The translations under genes were made by a program, and so were the position numbers. From positions 310,001 through 374,000 of the forward strand of contig NZ_BMCU01000003.1 of assembly GCF_014635345.1 (NCBI RefSeq): DNA of 64,000 nucleotides, written 5' to 3'. The first letter of the stretch is position 1. The number at the start of each line of letters is the position of its first letter. The notes under the pieces are model-generated. The model had not been told where the DNA came from. It saw only the letters and a list, made by a program, of their open reading frames with translations, and did no database searches. Below are positions 6,828-15,927 of the stretch, piece by piece. This DNA comes from Rhodococcoides trifolii. GTDB taxonomy: Bacteria; Actinomycetota; Actinomycetes; Mycobacteriales; Mycobacteriaceae.

Positions 6828-8807
6828 GTGGTCTCCACCGCGCCCATCTCGGCTGACAAGACCGAGAACACCGAAAGCACAGTGCATCTCACGGTGTCGC
6901 AGGCGGTCGTGAAGTTTCTCGCGAACCAGTACGTCGAACGCGACGGGGTACGCAGCAAGTTCTTCGCGGGTGCCTTCGGCATCTTCGGCCACGGCAACGT
7001 CGCCGGACTCGGTCAGGCTCTGCTGCAGGCGGAGATCGACGCGGTCGAGGCCGGAACCGAACCCGAGCTTCCCTACGTGCTCGGACGTAACGAGCAGGCG
7101 ATGGTCCACAGCGCGGTGGCGTACACGCGTCAGAAGGACCGACTGCAGACGTGGGCCGTCACAGCCAGCGTCGGTCCGGGGTCGACCAACATGCTCACCG
7201 GGGCCGCGCTCGCCACCATCAACCGACTTCCGGTATTGCTGCTCCCCGCAGACACTTTCGCGACGCGGGCCAGCTCGCCCGTACTGCAGGAGCTGGAGCT
7301 TCCGTCCAGCGGCGACGTGACGGTGAACGACGCCTTCAAGCCGCTCTCCCGCTACTTCGACCGCGTGTGGCGCCCCGAACAGCTCCCGAGCGCACTGCTC
7401 GGCGCCATGCGTGTTCTCACCGATCCGGTGGAGACCGGCGCAGCTACCGTCGCCATCCCGCAGGACGTTCAGGCCGAAGCCTTCGACTGGCCCGAATCGC
7501 TCTTCGCACCTCGGACCTGGCATGTCGCTCGGCCGCTACCGGAGAAGTCGGTGATCGCCCGTGCAGCAGAGGTCATTCGTACAGCGCGCACGCCGCTGAT
7601 CGTGGCCGGCGGAGGTGTGATCTATTCCGGCGCAACCGATTCACTGGCTGTATTCTGTGCCGCGACCGGAATTCCGGTGGGGCAGAGCCAAGCCGGCAAG
7701 GGTTCGCTGCCGTACGACCACCCGCAATCGGTCGGCGCCATCGGCTCGACCGGAACCACCGCGGCCAATGCTCTCGCGACCGATGCGGACGTCGTCATCG
7801 GAATCGGTACGCGCTACAGTGATTTCACGTCCGCATCCCGCACCGCGTTCAACAATCCCGACGTGCAGTTCGTCAACATCAACGTCGCGTCCATCGACTC
7901 CGTCAAGCAGGGCGGCGTAAGCGTGGTCTCGGACGCTCGTGAGGCCCTCGATGCGCTGACGATCGCTCTCGACGGCTACCAGGTAAGCGATGATTATCGC
8001 ACGCGCACAACCGAACTCGCGAAAGAGTGGGACACGACGGTCGCGTCCGTCTACCGCATCGACGACGACACGGTGCCGTTGAACCAGAACCAGGTGATCG
8101 GGCTGGCCAACACCCTGTCCGATCCCCGCGACGTCGTGGTGTGCGCCGCCGGCTCGATGCCGGGTGATCTGCACAAGCTCTGGCGCATTCGCGATCCGAA
8201 GGGATACCACGTCGAATACGGGTTCTCCTGCATGGGATACGAGGTCGCCGGCGGCATCGGTGCCAAGATGGCCGAGCCCGACCGCGACGTGTTCATCATG
8301 GTGGGCGACGGCTCGTACCTCATGATGGCCACCGAACTGGTGACCGCCGTGCAGGAAGGCGTCAAGATCATCATGATCCTGGTACAGAACCACGGTTTCG
8401 CGTCGATCGGCTCGCTGTCGGAATCGTTGGGGTCGCAGAGATTCGGCACCGACTACCGCTACCGAAGCGACAACGGGCGCTTGCAGGGCGACGTGCTACC
8501 GGTCGATCTCGCTGCCAACGCCGCCAGCCTCGGTGTCGACGTCGTTCGCGTCGACAACGCGTCGGAATTCACTCAGGCCGTGAAGGCGGCCAAGGCGAGC
8601 GACGTGAGCACCGTGATCCACGTCGAGACGGACCCCCGCATCCCGGCACCGGACTCGCAGTCCTGGTGGGACGTCCCCGTGAGCGCGACGTCGACGCTCG
8701 AGTCGACGCAAACCGCGTACGCGACGTACGAGAAGTGGAAGAAGATCCAGCGTCCGTTCCTTCGCCCCTCCGGCGCTTCGACTCGAAGCGTCGAGGGTGA
8801 GCGGTAA
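6828..8807 (+). CDS. iolD: 3D-(3,5/4)-trihydroxycyclohexane-1,2-dione hydrolase IolD
   Basis: A thiamine-diphosphate enzyme of about 659 residues that opens the diketo ring in myo-inositol catabolism, giving 5-deoxy-glucuronate. It has the three-domain acetolactate-synthase-like layout: N-terminal PYR domain (FLANQYVERDG, GRNEQAMVH), a central domain (TPLIVAGGGVIYSGA) and a C-terminal PP domain with the ThDP motif GDGSYLMM...VQNHGF. An ATG at 6822 overlaps the iolB stop, but the strong AAAGGAG (6814-6820) would then be only 1 nt away. The in-frame GTG at 6828 gives 7-nt spacing and is preferred. Confidence 0.93.
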   Translation: MVSTAPISADKTENTESTVHLTVSQAVVKFLANQYVERDGVRSKFFAGAFGIFGHGNVAGLGQALLQAEIDAVEAGTEPELPYVLGRNEQAMVHSAVAYTRQKDRLQTWAVTASVGPGSTNMLTGAALATINRLPVLLLPADTFATRASSPVLQELELPSSGDVTVNDAFKPLSRYFDRVWRPEQLPSALLGAMRVLTDPVETGAATVAIPQDVQAEAFDWPESLFAPRTWHVARPLPEKSVIARAAEVIRTARTPLIVAGGGVIYSGATDSLAVFCAATGIPVGQSQAGKGSLPYDHPQSVGAIGSTGTTAANALATDADVVIGIGTRYSDFTSASRTAFNNPDVQFVNINVASIDSVKQGGVSVVSDAREALDALTIALDGYQVSDDYRTRTTELAKEWDTTVASVYRIDDDTVPLNQNQVIGLANTLSDPRDVVVCAAGSMPGDLHKLWRIRDPKGYHVEYGFSCMGYEVAGGIGAKMAEPDRDVFIMVGDGSYLMMATELVTAVQEGVKIIMILVQNHGFASIGSLSESLGSQRFGTDYRYRSDNGRLQGDVLPVDLAANAASLGVDVVRVDNASEFTQAVKAAKASDVSTVIHVETDPRIPAPDSQSWWDVPVSATSTLESTQTAYATYEKWKKIQRPFLRPSGASTRSVEGER

Positions 8808-8849
8808 CCGACCGGGCGAGGTGCGCCCTGCCCGGTCGCCGTTACCGCT
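8800..8849. terminator. Bidirectional hairpin between iolD and convergent LacI gene
   Basis: AGCGGTAAC-CGACCGGGC (8800-8817) pairs with GCCCGGTCG-CC-GTTACCGCT (8830-8849), leaving a 12-nt loop and a 2-nt bulge. The stem includes the stop codons of both convergent genes. There is no clear U-tract, as is common in high-GC actinobacteria. Confidence 0.6.
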
Positions 8850-9876
8850 GTCGCGCTCGAACTTCTGTGCGCACCGGCCCGGTACTTCCCCGCACGACGA
8901 GATGCGGTTCAACGACGATTTCCGTGGCTCGGAGTTCGTCGTCTTCGAGGCGCGCCACCGCGAAGGCCACGGCGTTCTCGGCCAAGCCGTCCACGTTCTG
9001 CCGGACGGTGGTGAGGTCGATGCGCGAGAGCCGCGCGATGTCGCTGTCGTCGTATCCGACAATCGAAACGTCTTCGGGCACAAGCACTCCGGCGCGATCG
9101 AGCGAATCCATCAAGCCCAGTGCGCAGCGGTCGTTTCCGGCGAGCACCGCAGTCGGCAGCGTCCCCTCGTCGAGCATGCGTCGTCCCGCCGCAGCCCCGG
9201 ACGCTTCGTCGTGCGCTCCGTCGATCACGCGAACGCACTCGTCGAGACCGTGCGCGTGCATGGCATCGATGTAGGCGTCGCGCCGCACCGCGGCGCTCGA
9301 CTCGGCACCCCCGCCGATGTGATGGATGGCGCGGTGACCGAGTTCGACCAGGTGCTGCACCGATTGACGAATTCCGCTGTCGTCGGCACTGCGCACGCTG
9401 TCGAACGCACTCGGGGGCGCCGGCTTGCCCACCACCACGACCACGGCGCGCTGTTCCAGCTCCTCGAGATAGCTCTGGTCCGAACCGGGACCGAGCAGAA
9501 TCAGACCCTCGCATCGGTGCCCGATCAAGGACTCGATCGCGGCGATCTCGTCACGCCCCGGCGCACTCGCCGACAACAGCACCTCGTATCCGACCGTCTT
9601 GGCGATCGGGTAGATCCGCGTGACCAACTGTGCGTGGAACGGCTGCTCGACGTCGATCAGAACACCCAGAGTGCGGCTGCGACCGCGGGCCAACAGTTGC
9701 GCGGCAGCGTCCGGCCGGTATCCGAGTTCGTCCGCGATCTGCAGCACCCGCTGTCGTGTCTGCTCGCCGGCTCCCGCTTTACCGCGCAGGACGAACGACA
9801 CCAACGTGCGGGAGACACCGGCCCGCGCCGCGATGTCGTCCATCGTCGGCTTTCGTGCTCGTGCTCCGGTCACCAC
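8842..9876 (-). CDS. LacI-family transcriptional regulator within the inositol locus
   Basis: A roughly 344-residue LacI-type repressor: N-terminal HTH (TMDDIAARAGVSRTLVSFVLRG, then YRPDAAAQLLARG) and an effector domain ending with SIVGYDDSDIARLSRI. Two tandem GTGs (9876, 9873) and an internal ATG (9843) could start it; GAGG sits just before the tandem GTGs, so the long form is preferred. It is divergent from iolT and convergent with iolD, so it most likely controls the iolT-iolE-iolG-iolA operon, probably sensing inositol or a transported sugar. It is a separate protein from the LacI regulator at 1051. Confidence 0.88.
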   Translation of the reverse strand: MVTGARARKPTMDDIAARAGVSRTLVSFVLRGKAGAGEQTRQRVLQIADELGYRPDAAAQLLARGRSRTLGVLIDVEQPFHAQLVTRIYPIAKTVGYEVLLSASAPGRDEIAAIESLIGHRCEGLILLGPGSDQSYLEELEQRAVVVVVGKPAPPSAFDSVRSADDSGIRQSVQHLVELGHRAIHHIGGGAESSAAVRRDAYIDAMHAHGLDECVRVIDGAHDEASGAAAGRRMLDEGTLPTAVLAGNDRCALGLMDSLDRAGVLVPEDVSIVGYDDSDIARLSRIDLTTVRQNVDGLAENAVAFAVARLEDDELRATEIVVEPHLVVRGSTGPVRTEVRARQR

Positions 9877-9925
9877 ACCTCATCTCTTGCCGTCGGGCGT
9901 GCCCGATGCTGTCACAGGGCGCTTC

Positions 9926-9954
9926 TTGACACCCATGGTGATCCAGCTCATAGT
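9926..9954 (+). promoter_or_regulatory. Candidate promoter of iolT operon
   Basis: A consensus TTGACA (9926-9931) is followed after 17 bp by CATAGT (9949-9954). It lies in the 141-bp gap between the divergent LacI gene and iolT. Confidence 0.5.
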
Positions 9955-9963
9955 AGTACTCAC

Positions 9964-9984
9964 GCGCGTTACTTAAGCGCGTTA
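9964..9984. promoter_or_regulatory. Putative regulator-binding repeat upstream of iolT
   Basis: GCGCGTTA occurs twice in direct orientation, 13 bp apart (9964-9971 and 9977-9984), around CTTAA. Lying just downstream of the predicted -10, it is a good position for a repressor, probably the divergent LacI protein. The site is not a clean palindrome. Confidence 0.4.
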
Positions 9985-10017
9985 GTCCACTACCTACGGC
10001 AACCAGATTGGCGCCTC

Positions 10018-11433
10018 ATGCCCTCCACGACGAAGTCGGGAAGTCGGTTCCTGACCAAGCTGACAGTGATCTCCACCCTCGGTGGCCTGCTGTTCGGCTA
10101 CGACACAGGCGTCATATCGGGCGCCCTCCTCTACATGAAGGACGACCTCGGGCTCAGCGCGTTCGGCGAAGCCACCGTGGTCAGTTCGCTGCTGTTCCCG
10201 GGCGCTGCATTCGGTGCGCTCCTCGGCGGTCGCCTGTCCGACGTACTCGGCCGCAAGCGAACCCTGTTGGTCTGCGCAATGTTGTTCCTCGTCGGCGCGC
10301 TCGGATGCGCCGTCGCACCAAACGTCGAGGTCATGGTCGCCGCGCGCATCATCCTCGGCCTCGGCGTGGGAGCCGCCGCCGTCACGTGCCCGCTGTACCT
10401 CGCCGAGATGGCGCCGGCCGAACGGCGCGGACGCATGGTGACGATCAACGAACTCATGATCGTGACCGGGCAGATGCTCGCCTTTGCCATCAACGCCGCC
10501 CTCGACGCCGTCATCCAGGATCCCCACGTCTGGCGGTACATGCTCGCGGTCGCCACCATCCCCGCGATCGCGCTCTTCGTGGGCATGTTCGCACTTCCCG
10601 ACTCGCCTCGGTGGTACGCCGCACAAGAGCGGCTCGGCGATGCCCGCGCCGTGCTCGTCCAGAGCCGCCCCGCCTCCGACGTGGATCGCGAGCTCACCGA
10701 GATCGCCCAGAACGCCGAACGCGAACGCAACGAGGACCGCGGCGCCGCAATCCGCTACCTGCACTACTACCCCTGGATGCGACGTCTGCTCTGGACCGGC
10801 ATCGGCCTCGCCGTCGTCCAGCAGGCCACCGGCATCAACTCCGTCAACTACTACGCGCCGACCATCCTCGAAGAATCCGGCCTCGGCGTCAGCGCCTCGC
10901 TGGTGAGTACCATCGCCGTCGGCGTGACGTCCGTGATCATGACCATCGTCGGAATCGTCCTGCTCGGATTCGTCTCTCGCCGCCGCATGCTCACCATCGG
11001 CTTCGTGGGCGTCGCCACCTCGCAAGCCGCGCTCGCCCTCGTGTTCCTGCTGCCGCAATCCGACTTCCGCAGCTACGTCATTCTTGCGGCCATGATGGTG
11101 TTCGTCGCATTCGTACAGTGCTTCATCGGCACCTGCGTTTGGCTGCTGCTCTCGGAGATCTTCCCGCTTGCCATCCGTGGATTCGCCATGGGTATCGCGG
11201 TGTTCGTACTCTGGTCCACCAACGCCGCCATCTCGTTCCTGTTCCCGGTCGTCAACTCCGCCCTCGGATCGACCGGAACCTTCGGAATCTTCGTGATCAT
11301 CAACATCGCATCCATCGTCTTCGTCCGAAAGTACGTCCCCGAAACCAAGGGCCGCACCCTCGAAGAACTCGAAGACCAGTTCCGCGACTCCGAATTCGTG
11401 CCCGCAGACCACGAACACACGACCTCCGCTTGA
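10018..11433 (+). CDS. iolT: Major facilitator sugar porter, probable myo-inositol transporter IolT
   Basis: A 471-residue, 12-helix MFS protein of the sugar-porter family. Signature motifs are present: GYDTGVISGALL in helix 1, GRLSDVLGRKR in loop 2-3, DSPRWY in the central loop, QQATGINSVNYYAPTI in helix 7 and PETKGRTLEELE at the C-terminus. It should import myo-inositol with protons. The ATG at 10018 begins the canonical N-terminus; the same frame is open far upstream, but that stretch is antisense to the LacI gene. It is first in a five-gene run with iolE, iolG, an isomerase-like gene and iolA. Confidence 0.9.
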   Translation: MPSTTKSGSRFLTKLTVISTLGGLLFGYDTGVISGALLYMKDDLGLSAFGEATVVSSLLFPGAAFGALLGGRLSDVLGRKRTLLVCAMLFLVGALGCAVAPNVEVMVAARIILGLGVGAAAVTCPLYLAEMAPAERRGRMVTINELMIVTGQMLAFAINAALDAVIQDPHVWRYMLAVATIPAIALFVGMFALPDSPRWYAAQERLGDARAVLVQSRPASDVDRELTEIAQNAERERNEDRGAAIRYLHYYPWMRRLLWTGIGLAVVQQATGINSVNYYAPTILEESGLGVSASLVSTIAVGVTSVIMTIVGIVLLGFVSRRRMLTIGFVGVATSQAALALVFLLPQSDFRSYVILAAMMVFVAFVQCFIGTCVWLLLSEIFPLAIRGFAMGIAVFVLWSTNAAISFLFPVVNSALGSTGTFGIFVIINIASIVFVRKYVPETKGRTLEELEDQFRDSEFVPADHEHTTSA

Positions 11434-11473
11434 TTCACACCGCACAACCACTACTTCTCGAAAGGTATCGACA

Positions 11474-12379
11474 ATGAGCAAGATCCTCGTAGGTTCCGCA
11501 CCCGACTCCTGGGGCGTGTGGTTCCCCGACGACCCGGGACAGACGCCGTACGGTCGATTCCTCGACGAGGTGTCCGCATCCGGATACGAGTGGATCGAGC
11601 TGGGCCCCTTCGGGTATCTGCCCACGGACCCGCAGAAGTTGCTGGACGAGTTGGGTTCTCGCAACCTGAAGCTGTCCGCGGGAACGGTCTTCGAGCACCT
11701 GCACCAGGACGACGCGTGGGATGCGGTCTGGACGCAGATCGAGGACGTTGCCAAACTCACCGCGGCGGCAGGCGGCAAGCACGTCGTGGTCATCCCGGAG
11801 ATGTGGCGCGATCCCAGCACCGGCGCCGTACTCGAAGACCGAAACCTGACCACCGAACAGTGGCGCAAGAAGACCGAAGGCATGAACGAACTCGGTAAGC
11901 GCATGTTCGAGCAGTACGGCGTCAAGGCGCAGTACCACCCGCACGCCGACTCGCACGTCGACACCGAGGAGAACGTGTACCGCTTCCTCGACGGCACCTC
12001 CAGTGAGTTCGTGAACCTGTGCCTCGACACCGGACACATCAGCTACTGCGGCGGAGACAACATCGCCATCATCGAACGCGCACCCGAGCGCATCGGCTAT
12101 CTGCACCTCAAGCAGGTCAACGAAGAGGTCCGGGCCAAGGTCGCGGCCGAGGACCTGCCCTTCGGCGAAGCCGTCAAGCTCGGCGCGATGACCGAACCGC
12201 CTCTCGGTATTCCGGACATGCCGCCGCTGCTCGCCGCCATCGAGAAGTTGGACATCGACGTCTTCGCGATCGTCGAGCAGGACATGTACCCGTGCGACGT
12301 CGACGCGCCGCTGCCCATTGCCCAGCGCACCCGTAAATACCTGGGGTCCTGCGGGATTCCATCCGTCCGATTCAGCTGA
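11474..12379 (+). CDS. iolE: myo-inosose-2 dehydratase IolE
   Basis: A 301-residue xylose-isomerase-like TIM-barrel enzyme that dehydrates scyllo-inosose (2-keto-myo-inositol) to the trihydroxycyclohexanedione used by IolD. It begins with the family's SAPDSWGVWFPDDP, then has YEWIELGPFGYLP and a His/Asp-rich metal region (YHPHADSHVDT, LCLDTGHISYCGG). The GAAAGG ribosome-binding site lies 9 nt before the ATG, and the gap to iolT is 40 nt. Confidence 0.93.
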   Translation: MSKILVGSAPDSWGVWFPDDPGQTPYGRFLDEVSASGYEWIELGPFGYLPTDPQKLLDELGSRNLKLSAGTVFEHLHQDDAWDAVWTQIEDVAKLTAAAGGKHVVVIPEMWRDPSTGAVLEDRNLTTEQWRKKTEGMNELGKRMFEQYGVKAQYHPHADSHVDTEENVYRFLDGTSSEFVNLCLDTGHISYCGGDNIAIIERAPERIGYLHLKQVNEEVRAKVAAEDLPFGEAVKLGAMTEPPLGIPDMPPLLAAIEKLDIDVFAIVEQDMYPCDVDAPLPIAQRTRKYLGSCGIPSVRFS

Positions 12380-12399
12380 CCCGTAGGAGACCTTCCACA

Positions 12400-13449
12400 A
12401 TGTCCAACGAACTTCGCAGCACCGAACTTCGCATCGCAGTACTGGGCGTCGGCATGATGGGCGCCGACCACGTTCGCCGCATCACCGGTGCCATCGCCGG
12501 CGCCCGCGTCGCCGTCATCAACGACTACGACAGCTCCAAGGCCGAGGCGCTTGCCGCCACCATTCCCGGCTGCCGCGTGGTGGGCGACCCGATCGACGCG
12601 ATCGCAGATCCCGACGTCGACGCAGTCCTGCTCGCCACCCCCGGCCCGACGCACGAGAAGCAGCTTCTCGCGTGCATCGAGCACGGCAAACCGGTGATGT
12701 GCGAGAAGCCGTTGACCACCGACGTCGAGACCTCCCTTGCGGTCGTCAAGGCCGAAGCCGAGCTGGGCAAGAAGCTCATCCAGGTCGGTTTCATGCGCCG
12801 GTTCGACACCGAGTACGAGCAGCTCAAGGCCCTGATCGTGGCGGGTGAGCTGGGCCGACCGCTGGTCGTACACTGCGCGCACCGCAATCCGGCCGTTCCG
12901 CCGCACTTCGACAGCGCCATGATCGTCAAGGACTCGCTCGTCCACGAGGTCGACGTCACCCGGTTCCTGCTCGACGAAGAGATCACCTCGGTGCAGATCA
13001 TCAAGCCGTCCGCCAATCCTGCTGCGCCGCAGGGCCTTGCTGATCCACAGATCGCTCTGTTCTCGACGGAGTCCGGCAAGCACGTCGACGCCGAGGTGTT
13101 CGTCACCACCGGTGTGGCTTACGAGGTTCGCACCGAGGTGGTCGGCGAACTCGGTTCCGCGATGATCGGACTCGACGTGGGTCTGGTTCGCAAGACCGCG
13201 CCGGGCACGTGGGGTGGGCAGATCACCCCGTCGTTCGTCGAGCGCTTCGGTCAGGCGTACGACTCCGAGATCCAGCGCTGGGTCGACGCCGTCGTCGCCG
13301 GAGCCGAGACCGGCAACTACATCGACGGTCCGGGTGCGTGGGACGGATATGCCGCAGCCGCCGTGTGTGCCGCCGGAGTGAAGTCACTCGAATCCGGCGA
13401 GCGGGTGGCGGTGGACATGGTGCAGCGCAGCAGCATTGCGGGAGCGTGA
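12400..13449 (+). CDS. iolG: Inositol 2-dehydrogenase IolG
   Basis: A 349-residue Gfo/Idh/MocA enzyme that oxidises myo-inositol to scyllo-inosose with NAD+, the first step of the pathway. The Rossmann motif (AVLGVGMMGADHV) is at residues 11-23, the E-K-P motif (VMCEKPLTTDV) near residue 98, and the catalytic-region HEVDVTRFLLDE near residue 182. AGGAG precedes the ATG by 11 nt. It lies 20 nt after iolE and 1 nt before the next gene, clearly in one operon. The truncated Gfo/Idh gene at position 1 is a second member of the family in this locus. Confidence 0.93.
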   Translation: MSNELRSTELRIAVLGVGMMGADHVRRITGAIAGARVAVINDYDSSKAEALAATIPGCRVVGDPIDAIADPDVDAVLLATPGPTHEKQLLACIEHGKPVMCEKPLTTDVETSLAVVKAEAELGKKLIQVGFMRRFDTEYEQLKALIVAGELGRPLVVHCAHRNPAVPPHFDSAMIVKDSLVHEVDVTRFLLDEEITSVQIIKPSANPAAPQGLADPQIALFSTESGKHVDAEVFVTTGVAYEVRTEVVGELGSAMIGLDVGLVRKTAPGTWGGQITPSFVERFGQAYDSEIQRWVDAVVAGAETGNYIDGPGAWDGYAAAAVCAAGVKSLESGERVAVDMVQRSSIAGA

Positions 13450-13450
13450 G

Positions 13451-14329
13451 ATGAAGATCGCGCTCGATCCCACCCCGTTCCATCACGACTATTCGTTGCT
13501 CCAACTTCCGGGCGTCGTGGCCGATCTGGGATACGAATGGATGCAGCTGACGCCGCACGTCGACATGATCCCGTTCTTCAACCACCCCAAGGCCGACGAC
13601 GACTTGGTGGGAAAGTTCAAGAAGGCGTGCTCGGACGCGGGCGTCGGGATCGCGTCGGTGCTGCCCGTTCTGCGGTGGTCCGGTCCCGACGAAGACTCCC
13701 GCGAAGCGGCCGTGCGGTACTGGAAACGTGCCATCCAGATCACGGTCGATCTCGGTGTGCACGTGATGAACACCGAGTTCAGCGGCCGGCCGGAGAAGGC
13801 GGAAGAATCCGAGCGCGCGTTCTACCGGTCGATGGAGGAACTGGTTCCGATCATCGAGCGTGAAGGAATCGACGTCAGAATCGACCCGCATCCGGACGAT
13901 TTCGTCGAGGACGGCCTCGCCGCCATCCGTATGATTCGTGGAGTCAATTCCAAGAACATCGGCATGGTGATCGTCGCGTGCCATCAGTTCCACATGGGGG
14001 GCAACCTCGCCGGGATCATGGAAGCGGCCGGTGACCTCGTTCGGCTCGTGCACGTCGCCGACACGATGGATCATCATCGCTCGCACGGACTCCGGTACAT
14101 CACCAACCCGCCCGGCAACGCGGTCCGCGTCCACCAACACCTCAAGATCGGTGACGGCGACGTCGACTGGGACCAGTTCTTCGGCGGCCTCGGCAAACTC
14201 GGTTTCTACGACCGCGACGACACCGTCATGGTCTCGAGTGTTTTCGCCGAGAACGAGAACGCGCACGAAGTCTCGCGGTACCAACTCCAGACGATGAACG
14301 AGTACGTCTCCAAGCATTCCCCGTCCTGA
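13451..14329 (+). CDS. Sugar phosphate isomerase/epimerase-like TIM barrel (IolH/IolI type)
   Basis: A 292-residue member of the AP-endonuclease-2/xylose-isomerase superfamily found in inositol clusters as IolH or IolI. Metal ligands typical of the fold appear as VMNTEFSG, VRIDPHPDDF, IVACHQFHMGG and VHVADTMDHHRS. The ATG at 13451 has GGAG 6 nt upstream and follows the iolG stop by 1 nt. A role in interconverting inosose isomers is plausible, but the reaction cannot be fixed from sequence. Confidence 0.8.
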   Translation: MKIALDPTPFHHDYSLLQLPGVVADLGYEWMQLTPHVDMIPFFNHPKADDDLVGKFKKACSDAGVGIASVLPVLRWSGPDEDSREAAVRYWKRAIQITVDLGVHVMNTEFSGRPEKAEESERAFYRSMEELVPIIEREGIDVRIDPHPDDFVEDGLAAIRMIRGVNSKNIGMVIVACHQFHMGGNLAGIMEAAGDLVRLVHVADTMDHHRSHGLRYITNPPGNAVRVHQHLKIGDGDVDWDQFFGGLGKLGFYDRDDTVMVSSVFAENENAHEVSRYQLQTMNEYVSKHSPS

Positions 14330-14345
14330 CAACTAAGGAATCCAC

Positions 14346-15842
14346 ATGAGTCCCAACACGATCGCTCACTGGCTCGACGGTAAGCCGTTCGCCGGAACCT
14401 CCGACAAGACCGCTCCCGTCACCAACCCCGCCACCGGCGAGGTCACCGGCGAGCTCGCCCTCGCCAACCTCGACGACGCACGCGCCGTCATCGACGCTGC
14501 CGCCGCCGCATTCCCCGCCTGGCGCGACACCTCTCTCGCCAAGCGCACCCAGGTGCTCTTCAAGTTCCGCGAACTGCTCAACGCCAAGAAGGGCGAACTC
14601 GCCGAGATCATCACCAGCGAGCACGGCAAGGTTCTCTCCGACGCACTCGGCGAGATCAGCCGCGGCCAGGAAGTCGTCGAATTCGCCTGCGGCATTCCGC
14701 ATCTGCTCAAGGGCGGCTACACCGAGAACGCCTCGACGAACGTCGACGTGTACTCCATCCGCCAGCCCCTCGGACCCGTCGGCATCATCTCCCCCTTCAA
14801 CTTCCCCGCCATGGTCCCCATGTGGTTCTTCCCCGTCGCCATCGCCTGCGGCAACACCGTCGTGCTCAAGCCCTCGGAGAAGGACCCCACCGCCAGCATC
14901 TGGCTCGCCGAACTGTGGGAGGAAGCCGGCCTGCCCCCCGGCGTGTTCAACGTCCTGCAAGGCGACAAGCTCGCCGTCGACGAACTGCTCGAGAACAAGA
15001 AGATCAAGTCGATCTCCTTCGTCGGCTCCACCCCCATCGCGCAGTACGTCTACTCCACCGGCACCGCCAACGGCAAACGCGTCCAGGCCCTCGGCGGAGC
15101 GAAGAACCACGCCATCGTCCTGCCCGACGCCGACCTCGACCTCGCCGCCGACGCCATGGTCAACGCCGGCTTCGGATCCGCCGGTGAGCGCTGCATGGCC
15201 ATCTCCGCGCTCGTCGCCGTCGGAAACATCGCCGACGACCTCGTCGCCAAGATCGTCGAGCGCACCACCCCGCTCGTCACCGGCGACGGCACCCGTAACT
15301 CGGACATGGGTCCACTGGTCACCAAGGCCCACCGTGACAAGGTCGCCTCCTACGTCGACGCAGGCGAAGCCGACGGCGCCACCATCGTCGTCGACGGTCG
15401 CGGAGTGAAGGCCGACGGCGGGGACGACGGTTTCTGGCTGGGCCCGACGCTGATCGACAACGTCAAGACCGACATGTCCATCTACACCGACGAGATCTTC
15501 GGACCCGTCCTCTCCGTGGTGCGCGTCGACACCTACGACGAAGCGCTCGAGCTGATCAACGCCAACCCGTACGGCAACGGCACCGCCATCTTCACCAACG
15601 ACGGCGGCGCAGCGCGGCGGTTCCAGAACGAGGTCGAGGTCGGCATGATCGGCATCAACGTCCCGATCCCGGTTCCCATGGCGTACTACAGCTTCGGCGG
15701 CTGGAAGAACAGCCTCTTCGGCGACACCCACGCCCACGGCACCGAAGGCGTCCACTTCTTCACCCGCGGCAAAGCCGTCACCAGCCGCTGGCTCGACCCC
15801 AGCCACGGCGGCATCAACCTCGGCTTCCCTGAAAACAGCTGA
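14346..15842 (+). CDS. iolA: CoA-acylating (methyl)malonate-semialdehyde dehydrogenase IolA/MmsA
   Basis: A 498-residue aldehyde dehydrogenase that turns malonic semialdehyde, the inositol end-product, into acetyl-CoA and CO2 with CoA and NAD+. The family marks are PLGPVGIISPFNFPAMVPMW, SISFVGSTPIAQYV and the catalytic-Cys segment AGERCMAISALVA. It is the last gene of the iolT operon. Its stop lies inside a 17-bp tandem duplication and is followed by a strong terminator hairpin. MmsA enzymes can also serve valine breakdown, but no valine genes are near. Confidence 0.92.
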   Translation: MSPNTIAHWLDGKPFAGTSDKTAPVTNPATGEVTGELALANLDDARAVIDAAAAAFPAWRDTSLAKRTQVLFKFRELLNAKKGELAEIITSEHGKVLSDALGEISRGQEVVEFACGIPHLLKGGYTENASTNVDVYSIRQPLGPVGIISPFNFPAMVPMWFFPVAIACGNTVVLKPSEKDPTASIWLAELWEEAGLPPGVFNVLQGDKLAVDELLENKKIKSISFVGSTPIAQYVYSTGTANGKRVQALGGAKNHAIVLPDADLDLAADAMVNAGFGSAGERCMAISALVAVGNIADDLVAKIVERTTPLVTGDGTRNSDMGPLVTKAHRDKVASYVDAGEADGATIVVDGRGVKADGGDDGFWLGPTLIDNVKTDMSIYTDEIFGPVLSVVRVDTYDEALELINANPYGNGTAIFTNDGGAARRFQNEVEVGMIGINVPIPVPMAYYSFGGWKNSLFGDTHAHGTEGVHFFTRGKAVTSRWLDPSHGGINLGFPENS

Positions 15843-15860
15843 GCCCTGAAAACAGCTGAG
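15827..15860. repeat. 17-bp tandem duplication across the iolA stop codon
   Basis: CCCTGAAAACAGCTGAG occurs twice head-to-tail (15827-15843, 15844-15860). The first copy encodes the last residues and TGA of iolA; the second is non-coding and precedes the terminator. Confidence 0.85.
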
Positions 15861-15874
15861 CCTGCTCGACACGC

Positions 15875-15910
15875 CGAACGCCCCCGTCGCTCATCCGACG
15901 GGGGCGTTCG
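15875..15910 (+). terminator. Strong terminator hairpin after iolA
   Basis: CGAACGCCCCCGTCG (15875-15889) pairs perfectly over 15 bp with CGACGGGGGCGTTCG (15896-15910) around a 6-nt loop. It separates the inositol operon from the next gene, which starts 17 bp further on. Confidence 0.85.
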
Positions 15911-15927
15911 CTTACCCTTCTTCCACG

